From positions 1 to 64,000 of the forward strand of contig CAMCAZ010000012.1 in NCBI GenBank assembly GCA_945872795.1: a stretch of DNA of 64,000 bases, given 5' to 3'. Below are positions 33,237 to 40,652 of the stretch, one piece after another. How positions within the stretch are numbered: position 1 is the stretch's first letter; every line of letters starts with the position of its first letter. Position numbers and translations under genes: made by a program. The DNA comes from Chryseobacterium gleum (lineage in GTDB: Bacteria; Bacteroidota; Bacteroidia; Flavobacteriales_F; PHOS-HE28). Below the pieces are notes generated by a model, which saw only the letters and a list, made by a program, of their open reading frames with translations, ran no database searches and was not told the origin of the DNA.

Positions 33237-34124
33237 TCAGGGCATCGGTGTGAACTTTTCCGGAACGCGGAAAGGTAGGCTCAGCGGTCCTTCGAGCGTG
33301 ATCTTGGAAAGCTCCAGCACGCCGGAGGCCTGACGTTCGCCTTCGCTGAGGGTGATGCTGATGCGGGTGGGCATGAAGTGCTCCTCGGGCCCGCCGCGCA
33401 CCTCGTAGCGCACATCGGCGGTGCGGTCGCGCACCAGGTCGCTGATCTGCACGCGGGTGATGCGGAAGCTTTCCGGCTCGATCCAGAAGCGGTGCACGAT
33501 GGCCTCCTTGTCCTCGGCCTTGCGCAGGGTGCGCTCCAGGCGCCGTTCGCCCATGTCCCGGTCGCGGGCCAGGGTGTCGCCCGGGGTGATGTCCTCGGCG
33601 GCGCGCACAAAACGGCGTTTCTCCTTGCTGGTCAGCACGTACTGCCCGTCCTCCCGATCGGAGCGGTATTTCTCTTCGGGGTCCAGGCCGATGGGAAGGC
33701 CCTGCAGCGCGCGTTGCAGCATGGTCAGGTCGGGGTTCATCCCGAAGCGGGCCATGGCGCTGGTGCTGTCGCCGATGAAAAAATGGTCGTTCACCTTGTC
33801 CAGCAGCTTGATGCTGTCCGGGGTCATCAGCACCCGGGCCACCTCGATCCCCAGGGCGGGCACCACGCTGACCCAGGCGGCGCTGTCGTGCACGGACCGG
33901 ATCTGGGCCTTGAAGCTGCGTTTGCCATCGGGCATCGTGAGTTCAACGGCGGCCTTGGCGGAGTAGTATTGGCTGGGCTTCACGTCCCGTTCCAGCACGC
34001 GCTCCAGCACCTTTTCGGGGGAGCGTGCGGGCAGTTCGCGGTTGATGAGCGTGAGCGGCCTGCCCTGCTTGCAGGACACGACCACCATCAGGGCCGCCAG
34101 GATGGACAGGCCCTTGATGTTCAT
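33237..34124 (-). CDS. DUF4292 lipoprotein (LolB-like)
   Basis: 295 residues with a lipoprotein signal ending VVVSC. The body (SQYYSAKAAVELTMPDGKR, SAAWVSVVPALGIEVARVLM, PDSIKLLDKVND) matches DUF4292, a Bacteroidota family whose strand layout resembles LolA/LolB-type lipoprotein carriers; function untested. It is coupled by ATGA (34121-34124) to the TPR lipoprotein gene and followed 8 nt later by the EnvC-like gene. Confidence 0.88.
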   Translation of the reverse strand: MNIKGLSILAALMVVVSCKQGRPLTLINRELPARSPEKVLERVLERDVKPSQYYSAKAAVELTMPDGKRSFKAQIRSVHDSAAWVSVVPALGIEVARVLMTPDSIKLLDKVNDHFFIGDSTSAMARFGMNPDLTMLQRALQGLPIGLDPEEKYRSDREDGQYVLTSKEKRRFVRAAEDITPGDTLARDRDMGERRLERTLRKAEDKEAIVHRFWIEPESFRITRVQISDLVRDRTADVRYEVRGGPEEHFMPTRISITLSEGERQASGVLELSKITLEGPLSLPFRVPEKFTPMP

Positions 34125-35887
34125 TCCACGCGGCGGCCTTCGTTGATCTTGCGGTCGATGGCCTCACCGGCACCACCTCGTTCCTGTGCCTTGCGCCACT
34201 GTTCCATCGCACCGGCGGCATCGCCCAGTTCGAAGAGGATGTCGCCGTAGTGCTCCAGCAGCACGCCATCGGGCTGTGGCGACCCGGCGAGGGCCTTTTC
34301 CATCCAGACCCGGGCATCGGCATGGCGCCCCATGCGGAAGAGCACCCACGCGTAGGTGTCCTGGTAGGTGGCCTGTCCGGGTGCCAGTTCGTTGGAGCGT
34401 TTGCTCATGCGTTCGGCCTTCTCCAGCTGTTCGCCGCGCAGGCTCAGGTAGTAGGCGTAGTTGTTGAGCGTGCCGATGTTGTCGGGCTCCAGCGCAAGGG
34501 CCTTGTCGTAAGCCTTGTCACTGTCGGCGTAACGTTCGGCCTCGTTGTAGGCATCGCCCAGGCTGGTCCAGAACTGGGCGGTCAGGGGTGGGTTGTCCAC
34601 CACGAGGTCGCGCCCGGTGATCAGTGCCTCGATGGCCTGGTCGTGCTGCTTCAGCTGCGAGTGGCCGATACCTTGGTAGAGATAGAGCTCCGGAGTGGTG
34701 GGAAAGAGGGCCGCCGCGGCCTCTGCATCCTTCACCAGGGCCTCGTGGTCACCGAGCTGGAGGTCCAGTTGCAGCAGTTGCATGTGGATGGGGAAGCGAT
34801 CCTTCTCGGTCTCCAGCGCCTTGCGGAACTCCTCGCGGGCCTGGGCGAACTTGCCGTCGCGCAGGAGGAAGTCACCGTGGATGGTGTGCGGCTTTCCGCT
34901 TTCGGGATGGGCTTTCTCCAGGGCGTCGATCAGGCCGTAGGCGCGGGAGATCATGGCCGGCCGGTCCTCAGGCTTCTCCCCTTCGCTGTTGGTCATCTCG
35001 AAGAAGCCGATGAGCACCTGCATCTTGGCATCGATGTCCAGTTCGGGGTCCAGGAAGGCCTCGCCCAGCTGGTCATAGGCCTCATCCATGCGGCCGGTGG
35101 CGTAGTAGTGCTCGGCCAGGCCGATGCGCAGCATGCTGTTCCCCGGGTCGAGCTCCAGGGCCTTGAGGTAGTGCTGCAGGGCCTTTTCATGGTCGCCGCG
35201 CTGGTCATAGAGCTCGGCGAGCAGGCCGATGTATTGCGGTTCCTGGGGATGGGCGGCGGCCGCACGCAGGGCGAGCTGTTCGGCCTCCTCGAACTTGCCG
35301 CTGCTGGTCAGCATGCCGAACTGCTGCATCACCAGCTCGTCGTTCAGCCCGATGCGTGCCTCCAGGTCGTTGTAGACCTTGATGGCCTCGTTCACCCGGC
35401 CACTGAAGGCGAGGGAGTTGGCCAGGTCGAAGTACACCTCATGACGGTCCGGCCACTGCTGGATGATGCCCCGGTAGACCTCGATGGCATCGGAGGTGCG
35501 CTGGTCCTGCTGGTAGAGGTCGGCGAGCAGGAAGCGGTACCAGATGTTCTCCTTGTCGGCTGCCACGGCGCGTTTGGCGTAGTCCACTGCCTGGGGCATG
35601 TTCTGCCCCTGGTGGTAGAGCTTGCTGAGCTCGAACATGGACGCGCTGTTGGTGGGGTCCACGCGCAGGCATTGCTGGTAGAGCTGCACGGCCTTGGGGC
35701 CTTGGCCGCTGAGGCGCGCCTGGGTGGCCTCCATGAACAGGCGCATCACCTCGGCTCGTTTATCGGTAGGAGCCGCCGGTGGTACGTCGCCTGCCGGCGG
35801 GGTGCTCGCGACCGGTTTCGCCCCCCCACAGGCCCCCAGCAGAAGCAGTGCACAGAGGCCGAGGAGCGGAAGGCGTTGGTCGTTCAT
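34121..35887 (-). CDS. TPR-repeat lipoprotein
   Basis: 588 residues: lipoprotein signal (LGLCALLLLGAC), a Pro/Ala linker, then TPR units across nearly the whole length (for example AVQLYQQCLRVDPTNSASMF, ALQHYLKALELDPGNSMLRI, AYDKALALEPDNIGTLNNYA). Likely a periplasmic scaffold. Its fixed place between the nucleotidyltransferase and DUF4292 genes suggests an envelope-assembly role. Overlaps DUF4292 by 4 nt. Confidence 0.9.
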   Translation of the reverse strand: MNDQRLPLLGLCALLLLGACGGAKPVASTPPAGDVPPAAPTDKRAEVMRLFMEATQARLSGQGPKAVQLYQQCLRVDPTNSASMFELSKLYHQGQNMPQAVDYAKRAVAADKENIWYRFLLADLYQQDQRTSDAIEVYRGIIQQWPDRHEVYFDLANSLAFSGRVNEAIKVYNDLEARIGLNDELVMQQFGMLTSSGKFEEAEQLALRAAAAHPQEPQYIGLLAELYDQRGDHEKALQHYLKALELDPGNSMLRIGLAEHYYATGRMDEAYDQLGEAFLDPELDIDAKMQVLIGFFEMTNSEGEKPEDRPAMISRAYGLIDALEKAHPESGKPHTIHGDFLLRDGKFAQAREEFRKALETEKDRFPIHMQLLQLDLQLGDHEALVKDAEAAAALFPTTPELYLYQGIGHSQLKQHDQAIEALITGRDLVVDNPPLTAQFWTSLGDAYNEAERYADSDKAYDKALALEPDNIGTLNNYAYYLSLRGEQLEKAERMSKRSNELAPGQATYQDTYAWVLFRMGRHADARVWMEKALAGSPQPDGVLLEHYGDILFELGDAAGAMEQWRKAQERGGAGEAIDRKINEGRRVE

Positions 35888-35903
35888 GGTCTCGGTGGTG
35901 GTC

Positions 35904-36911
35904 TCAGCCCACCGTGCTGTCGTCGCTGAGGCTCAGGTCCATCGCTTTTCCGGTGACGATGGCGCGTTCGCCGAGCATGCTGTTGTCGATGATGGCATCG
36001 GTGATCTGCACGGAGGGTCGTACGATCGAATTCCGTACCACACTGTTGGTGATGATGGCACCGCTCTCGATGGAGACGTTCGGCCCCACGATGCTGTTCA
36101 CCAGGGTGACGTTCTCGCCGATGAAGCAGGGGGAGATGACCAGGCTGCCGGTGAGGGTGGCCTTGGGGCTCACCAGTGCCTTGTCCTCCTTCAGGAAACC
36201 GAGTACCTTGGTGTTGGTGTCCACCATGGCGTTCTTGTTGCCGCAGTCCATCCACACGTCCACCGCCCCGGCCTTGAAGCGCGCACCCTTCTGCTTCATG
36301 TTCTCCATGGCGTTGGTGAGCTGGTACTCGCCCTTCTCCTTGATGTCGTTGTCGATGAGGAACTGCATCTCCTTGCGCAGTCGCTCGCCATCGGCGAAGT
36401 AGTAGATGCCGATGATGGCCAGGTCGCTCACGAACTCCAGGGGCTTCTCCACGAACTCGGTGATGATGCCGTCGCCGTCGAGCTTCACCACGCCGAAGGG
36501 CCTGGGGTCCTCCACCTTGTTCACCCAGATCACCCCGTCGCAGTCCTTGTCCAGCTTCAGTTCGGCGCGGAACAGGGTGTCGGCGAAGGCCACGATCACG
36601 CGGCCGCTCAGCGCGCTTTCGGCGCAGAGGATGGCGTGGGCGGTGCCCAGGGCCACGTCCTGGTAGTGGATGCTGCCTTTGGCGCCCACGCGCTTGGCGA
36701 TCTCCATCAGCTCGTTCTCCACCTTCACACCGAAGGCGGGGTTGACCACGAAGGCCACCTCCTCCACGGGCTCCCCGGCCACGGCGGCCAGGTCCTCCAC
36801 AAGGCGTTGTACAATGGGCTTGCCGGCGATGGGCAGCAGGGGTTTGGCGGTGGTGTGGGTGTGTGGGCGCATGCGCTTGCCCATGCCCGCCATAGGGACG
36901 ATGATCTTCAT
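35904..36911 (-). CDS. Sugar-phosphate nucleotidyltransferase
   Basis: 335 residues: an N-terminal nucleotidyltransferase domain (MKIIVPMAGMGKRMRPHTHT signature, then KPLLPIAGKPIV), with EYQLTNAMENM around 195, and a C-terminal left-handed beta-helix (hexapeptide runs such as GENVTLVNSIVGPNVSIESG). Makes an NDP-sugar from NTP and sugar 1-phosphate for glycan synthesis; glucose-1-phosphate thymidylyl/uridylyl or mannose-1-phosphate guanylyl activity cannot be separated by eye. The ATG at 36911 starts the signature; the upstream extension is inside dut. 16-nt gaps on both sides indicate an operon. Confidence 0.9.
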   Translation of the reverse strand: MKIIVPMAGMGKRMRPHTHTTAKPLLPIAGKPIVQRLVEDLAAVAGEPVEEVAFVVNPAFGVKVENELMEIAKRVGAKGSIHYQDVALGTAHAILCAESALSGRVIVAFADTLFRAELKLDKDCDGVIWVNKVEDPRPFGVVKLDGDGIITEFVEKPLEFVSDLAIIGIYYFADGERLRKEMQFLIDNDIKEKGEYQLTNAMENMKQKGARFKAGAVDVWMDCGNKNAMVDTNTKVLGFLKEDKALVSPKATLTGSLVISPCFIGENVTLVNSIVGPNVSIESGAIITNSVVRNSIVRPSVQITDAIIDNSMLGERAIVTGKAMDLSLSDDSTVG

Positions 36912-36927
36912 TCCAAGTGGTTCTCGC

Positions 36928-37371
36928 TCAGCGGGTGCCGGTGTGTCCGAAGCCGCCCGCTCCTCGTTCAGTGGCGCGAAGGTCCGCACTTTCTGCGAAT
37001 GAAACCCTGACATAGGTCGCCACCACCAATTGGGCCACCCGTTCACCATCATTCACGGTGAATGCTTCCTGCCCGTGGTTGATCAGCAGCACACCCACTT
37101 CGCCGCGGTAATCGGCATCAATGGTACCCGGGCTGTTCAGCACGGTGACCCCGTGTTTGAAGGCCAGTCCGCTGCGTGGCCGCACCTGGGCCTCGGTGCC
37201 TTCGGGCAGTTCCAGGTGCAGCCCGGTGGGGATCAGCGCGCGCTCGCCAGGGGCGAGGATGATGGGCGAATCGAGGTTCGCTCGCAGGTCCATGCCGGCG
37301 CTGTGTTCGGTGGCGTAGGAGGGGAGCGGGTGGCGGCTTTTGTTGGTGATGCGGACGGCGAACTCATTCAT
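36928..37371 (-). CDS. dut: dUTP diphosphatase
   Basis: 147 residues with the five trimeric dUTPase motifs: [17 protein letters not shown], the [10 protein letters not shown] block with its catalytic Asp, GERVAQLVV, and the C-terminal [11 protein letters not shown]. Hydrolyses dUTP to dUMP, keeping uracil out of DNA. First gene of the tight dut-nucleotidyltransferase-TPR-DUF4292-EnvC run. Confidence 0.96.
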   Translation of the reverse strand: MNEFAVRITNKSRHPLPSYATEHSAGMDLRANLDSPIILAPGERALIPTGLHLELPEGTEAQVRPRSGLAFKHGVTVLNSPGTIDADYRGEVGVLLINHGQEAFTVNDGERVAQLVVATYVRVSFAESADLRATERGAGGFGHTGTR

Positions 37372-37412
37372 GGGACAAAAGTCGGAATGCGCACCCGCAT
37401 CTGATCAATTCA

Positions 37413-37850
37413 TCAAACCAGATCTCCACCAATGAAAGCCGAGGGTTCCATCACCGGGATCTGACTTACCGCGAAATCCTTGGTATTACAAGTAACGACG
37501 GCATCCACCCCGGTGGCATGCATGGCGGCGAAGTGCTGCACACCGTCCTCCAGGTCGACGAATTCACTGGCGAAGCTTGCGTAGAAGTCTGCGTTCGAAA
37601 CGGGCAACATGGTGAACAAGGGCAGGAGGCTGTTCATCGCCTTCACCACGCGATCGCGGTCCACATGTTTGCGGCTTATGCGCCACTTGTTGCTGAGCAC
37701 GAACATGATGTTGGCCATCAGGATCGGCGAGGTCAGTCCGGTGAAGCGGCCTTGGGCCAACGCGTCCATCACCTCTTGACTGGCGGCGCTCTGGTCCTCG
37801 GTGCCCGCCATGGCAGCGATCACCACATCGCTATCGATGAGCACGCGCAT
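37413..37850 (-). CDS. PIN-domain toxin (VapC-like)
   Basis: 145 residues of the PIN ribonuclease fold. Acidic residues are visible at the start (LIDSDVVIA, Asp6/Asp8), in FVDLEDGVQHFAA (Asp99/Glu101/Asp102) and in VVTCNTKDFAVS (Asp125). The usual helix-2 Glu appears replaced (SPILMANIMF). Probably cleaves RNA when free of its antitoxin. The start codon overlaps the antitoxin stop by one base (TGATG arrangement), so the pair is coupled. Confidence 0.85.
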   Translation of the reverse strand: MRVLIDSDVVIAAMAGTEDQSAASQEVMDALAQGRFTGLTSPILMANIMFVLSNKWRISRKHVDRDRVVKAMNSLLPLFTMLPVSNADFYASFASEFVDLEDGVQHFAAMHATGVDAVVTCNTKDFAVSQIPVMEPSAFIGGDLV

Positions 37851-38122
37851 CAGGCACGTTTCTGCTTGGCCCGTGCTCCTTTCGCCTTGGCCCTGCGCAC
37901 CAAGTGACCCATGCGATCATCCCGTACGGCATCGGCTTCGGTAAGTTGAAGCGTACCGCCCCAGACCTCGCTCCAGGACTTTCGTTCTGGTTTCTTCCCG
38001 CTGGTGGCCTGTTCAACCACCTCCTCGAAGAATTCGCTCACGCTCTTGCCTTGCCTCCGGCTGTTCGCCTTGGCCTTTCGCACGATCGATTCCTCGATGC
38101 TAAGGGTGAGCTTCTTCTTCAT
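37850..38122 (-). CDS. Ribbon-helix-helix antitoxin paired with the PIN toxin
   Basis: 90 residues. The N-terminus (LTLSIEESIVRKAKANSRRQ followed by GKSVSEFFEEVVEQ) is a ribbon-helix-helix DNA-binding pattern of the DUF6364 type. The basic and acidic tail likely binds and inhibits the toxin. It is the first gene of the pair, with a consensus TATCTTTG box 6 nt before its ATG; autoregulation is expected for such modules. The longer open frame reading through from 39676 is not a gene; only this last part is. Confidence 0.85.
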   Translation of the reverse strand: MKKKLTLSIEESIVRKAKANSRRQGKSVSEFFEEVVEQATSGKKPERKSWSEVWGGTLQLTEADAVRDDRMGHLVRRAKAKGARAKQKRA

Positions 38123-38128
38123 GAAGAC

Positions 38129-38136
38129 CAAAGATA
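38129..38136 (-). promoter_or_regulatory. Toxin-antitoxin -7 box (leaderless)
   Basis: TATCTTTG on the minus strand, a perfect consensus, ending 6 nt before the antitoxin ATG. Confidence 0.65.
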
Positions 38137-38172
38137 CGTGATCATGAAGCGAGTACGTACAACGGCGCCGTG

Positions 38173-39666
38173 CTATACCCTCAATGCTCCACGTTCCAAC
38201 TTCCACACCACTGCCACGTACCCCGCCAGAACCACCGCCCGCAGCCCATATTCCAACAAACCTCCCAGGCTTGTCACTCCAAGCGCAGCCGAGGATCCCC
38301 ACCAAAGCACCACTGCCCCCGCCATGTACAGCAGTACACGGCTCACGTTGTAGGGGATCGGGTAGTGCCGCTGCCCCCACACGTAGCTGATGGCCGCCAT
38401 ACTGAAGTAACAGATCAAGGTGGTCCAGGCCGCGCCCATGTAGCCCATGCGCGGTATCAGGGCGAAAAGCAGCACGATGGTGATGGCCGCACCGATCAGG
38501 CTGATGGCACTGCCCACACGCGGCCGGTCGGTGAGCTTGTACCACACGCTCTGGTTGTAGTAGATGCCCAGGAACACGTTGGCGAGCATCAGGATGGGTA
38601 CTACGCGCAGCCCTTCGTGGTAGGCCGGGTTGGGAATGAACCACTTGAAGAGGTCCAGGAAGAGCATCACCACCAGGAAGGCGCTCATGCACACCGCCAC
38701 GAAGATGTTCATGATGCGGGCGAAGGTCTCGCGGCTGTTCTTCTCCTTGGCATGGCTGAAGAAGAAGGGCTCGGCGCCCATGCGGAAGGCCTGGATGAAG
38801 AGCGTGATGAGCACGGCCAGTTTGTAGCACGCGCCGTAGATGCCGATCTCGCTGTCGGCGACATCCCCGGGCAGCAGGTACTTCAAGATCACGCGGTCGG
38901 CGGTCTCGTTCACCATGCCGGCGAGGCCCGCGATCATCAGCGGGGCTCCGAAAGCGAACATGGCGCGCAGCAGGTCCTTGTCCAGCGGTTTCCAACTGGG
39001 CCACGAGGGCAGCAGCACCAGCAGTTTCACCGCCGTGCTCACCAGGTTGATGGCGAACACGTATCCCACGCCGAGCGAGGGGTCGTACACGGCGTCGATG
39101 AGCGCGTTGCTCTGGCCCATGTTGTACTGTTTCATGCAGTACAGGAAGAAGAACACGCTGAGCACGATGTTGACCCCCACGCTGAGCATGTTGATGGCCG
39201 CGTACTTCCACGGCCGTCCCTGTTGCCGCAGCCGCGCCATGGGGACGGTGGTGATGGCATCGATGCCGATGATCATCACGAGCAGGAGTACGGCGCTCGC
39301 GTAAGCGCCGAAGTGGAGACCGTTCGCGAGGTGGGCGGAGAAGAGCCCGCCGAGCAGCATGAAGGCCAGCGCAGGGAAGAAGAGGCCCCAGGTGGCGGTG
39401 GCGTAGAGCACCCGTCCGCCATCGGGGTTGTCCTTTACATGGTCCTTGACGGCGAAGCGGAAGAAGGCGGTCTCCATGCCGAAGGTGAGCACCACGTTGA
39501 GCAGGGCCGTCCACGCATAAAGCGCAGTTACCACGCCGAATTCGGCCGGCTCGAACACGAATTTGCTGGTGTACAGCGGCACCAGCAGGAAGTTGAGGAA
39601 GCGCGCAACGATGCTGCTGAGCCCGTAGATGGCCGTCTGGCCGGCGAGGGTGCGGAGGGCGCTCAA
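38173..39666 (-). CDS. Polysaccharide flippase (Wzx/MOP superfamily)
   Basis: 497 residues with about 12-14 hydrophobic segments. The start MSALRTLAGQTAIYGLSSIV and LNFLLVPLYTSKF are typical of Bacteroidota oligosaccharide flippases. It moves lipid-linked glycans across the inner membrane. The start codon is TTG; no ATG lies close, and the N-terminus aligned from TTG matches family starts. Followed on the same strand by the toxin-antitoxin pair and then dut. Confidence 0.9.
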   Translation of the reverse strand: MSALRTLAGQTAIYGLSSIVARFLNFLLVPLYTSKFVFEPAEFGVVTALYAWTALLNVVLTFGMETAFFRFAVKDHVKDNPDGGRVLYATATWGLFFPALAFMLLGGLFSAHLANGLHFGAYASAVLLLVMIIGIDAITTVPMARLRQQGRPWKYAAINMLSVGVNIVLSVFFFLYCMKQYNMGQSNALIDAVYDPSLGVGYVFAINLVSTAVKLLVLLPSWPSWKPLDKDLLRAMFAFGAPLMIAGLAGMVNETADRVILKYLLPGDVADSEIGIYGACYKLAVLITLFIQAFRMGAEPFFFSHAKEKNSRETFARIMNIFVAVCMSAFLVVMLFLDLFKWFIPNPAYHEGLRVVPILMLANVFLGIYYNQSVWYKLTDRPRVGSAISLIGAAITIVLLFALIPRMGYMGAAWTTLICYFSMAAISYVWGQRHYPIPYNVSRVLLYMAGAVVLWWGSSAALGVTSLGGLLEYGLRAVVLAGYVAVVWKLERGALRV

Positions 39667-39681
39667 AGCAGTTCAACTACG

Positions 39682-39785
39682 TCCCGAGGCCTCGGGAGGA
39701 CACGGATGGACACGGATCGGCGCATTCCCAAAAATGATACCTGGAGGTAGGCATTTCATCCGTGTTGATCCGTGTGTATCCGTGG
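39682..39785. repeat. 16-bp palindrome and facing CACGGAT arrays
   Basis: TCCCGAGGCCTCGGGA (39682-39697) is a perfect palindrome. It is followed by ACACGGAT-GG-ACACGGAT (39700-39717) and, about 45 bp later, the reverse-complement array ATCCGTGTTGATCCGTGT with a further ATCCGTGG (to 39785). The whole fills the 120-bp gap between the crotonase stop and the flippase start. Confidence 0.75.
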
Positions 39786-39786
39786 T

Positions 39787-40575
39787 TTAGTCACCTTTGA
39801 ACTCCGCCTTCCGCTTCTCCATGAACGCCCTCGTTCCCTCCTTGAAATCCGCGGTACCGAAGCATTTGCCGAACTCCTCGATCTCGCGTTGCAGGCCGTC
39901 GGCGCCGGGTTCGTAGCCGGCGTTCACGGCGCGGATGGCGGCGCCCAGGGCGGTGGGGCTGTTGCGGGCGATCTTGCTGGCGAGTTCCATGCAGGTGCTG
40001 AGCAGTTGGTCAGCAGGTACAACGTGGTTCACCAAGCCCCATTGTTGGGCTTCGGTGGCGGGGATCATGCCCGAGCTGCCGAGGAGGATCATCTCCATGG
40101 CCTTGCCCTTGCCCACCAGTTGCGCTAAGCGCTGTGTGCCACCGTAGCCGGGGATCACGCCCAGGCCCACTTCGGGCAGGCCCAGTTTGGCGGTCTCGCT
40201 GGCCACGCGGAAGTGGCAGCTCATGGCCAGTTCAAGACCGCCGCCCAATGCGAAGCCGTTCACGGCGGCGATGACGGGTTTGTTCAGGCGCTCCACATGG
40301 CTGAAGAGCTTGTTGTGCCCATCGGCGCTCAGGGCCTTGCCCTCTTCCACGCTGAAATGCGCGAACTCCTTGATATCGGCACCGGCCACAAAGGCTTTGA
40401 CACCGCTACCGGTGATCACCAGCACACGGACGTTCCTGTCGCCCTCGGCCTCGGTGAGCGCGCGGTCCAGCTCGTCGATGGTGGCGCGGTTCAGCGCGTT
40501 CAGCTGGTCGGGACGGTTGATGGTGATGACGCGGATCGTGTCGGCGTCGGCGATGAGGAGGTTCTGGTACGACAT
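39787..40575 (-). CDS. Enoyl-CoA hydratase/isomerase family protein
   Basis: 262 residues, crotonase fold. The oxyanion-hole strand AGADIKEF, catalytic Glu115 (GFALGGGLELAMSCHF) and Glu135 (LGLPEVGLGVIPGYGG) match true enoyl-CoA hydratases. Hydrates 2-enoyl-CoA to 3-hydroxyacyl-CoA in fatty acid oxidation or related routes. Preceded by a TACCTTTG promoter and a REP-like hairpin in its leader. Confidence 0.93.
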   Translation of the reverse strand: MSYQNLLIADADTIRVITINRPDQLNALNRATIDELDRALTEAEGDRNVRVLVITGSGVKAFVAGADIKEFAHFSVEEGKALSADGHNKLFSHVERLNKPVIAAVNGFALGGGLELAMSCHFRVASETAKLGLPEVGLGVIPGYGGTQRLAQLVGKGKAMEMILLGSSGMIPATEAQQWGLVNHVVPADQLLSTCMELASKIARNSPTALGAAIRAVNAGYEPGADGLQREIEEFGKCFGTADFKEGTRAFMEKRKAEFKGD

Positions 40576-40595
40576 TCAATATGGACTTTGGTCGG

Positions 40596-40631
40596 CTCCG
40601 GGCACTTCGACTTCGCTCAGTGGGCCCGGAG
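40596..40631. repeat. REP-like hairpin in the crotonase leader
   Basis: CTCCGGGC (40596-40603) pairs with GCCCGGAG (40624-40631), enclosing ACTTCGACTTCGCTCAGT, itself near-palindromic (ACT...AGT). It lies between the promoter box at 40641 and the ATG at 40575, so it would be part of the mRNA leader. Confidence 0.7.
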
Positions 40632-40640
40632 TGACACGGT

Positions 40641-40648
40641 CAAAGGTA
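40641..40648 (-). promoter_or_regulatory. Crotonase -7 box
   Basis: TACCTTTG, exact consensus, 65 nt before the ATG at 40575. Confidence 0.55.
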
Positions 40649-40652
40649 TCGG

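Noticed and set aside
37850-39676. 608-codon minus-strand frame ending at the antitoxin stop
   Set aside because: Only the last 90 codons are coding; the rest runs out of frame through the flippase gene and has the look of a shadow.
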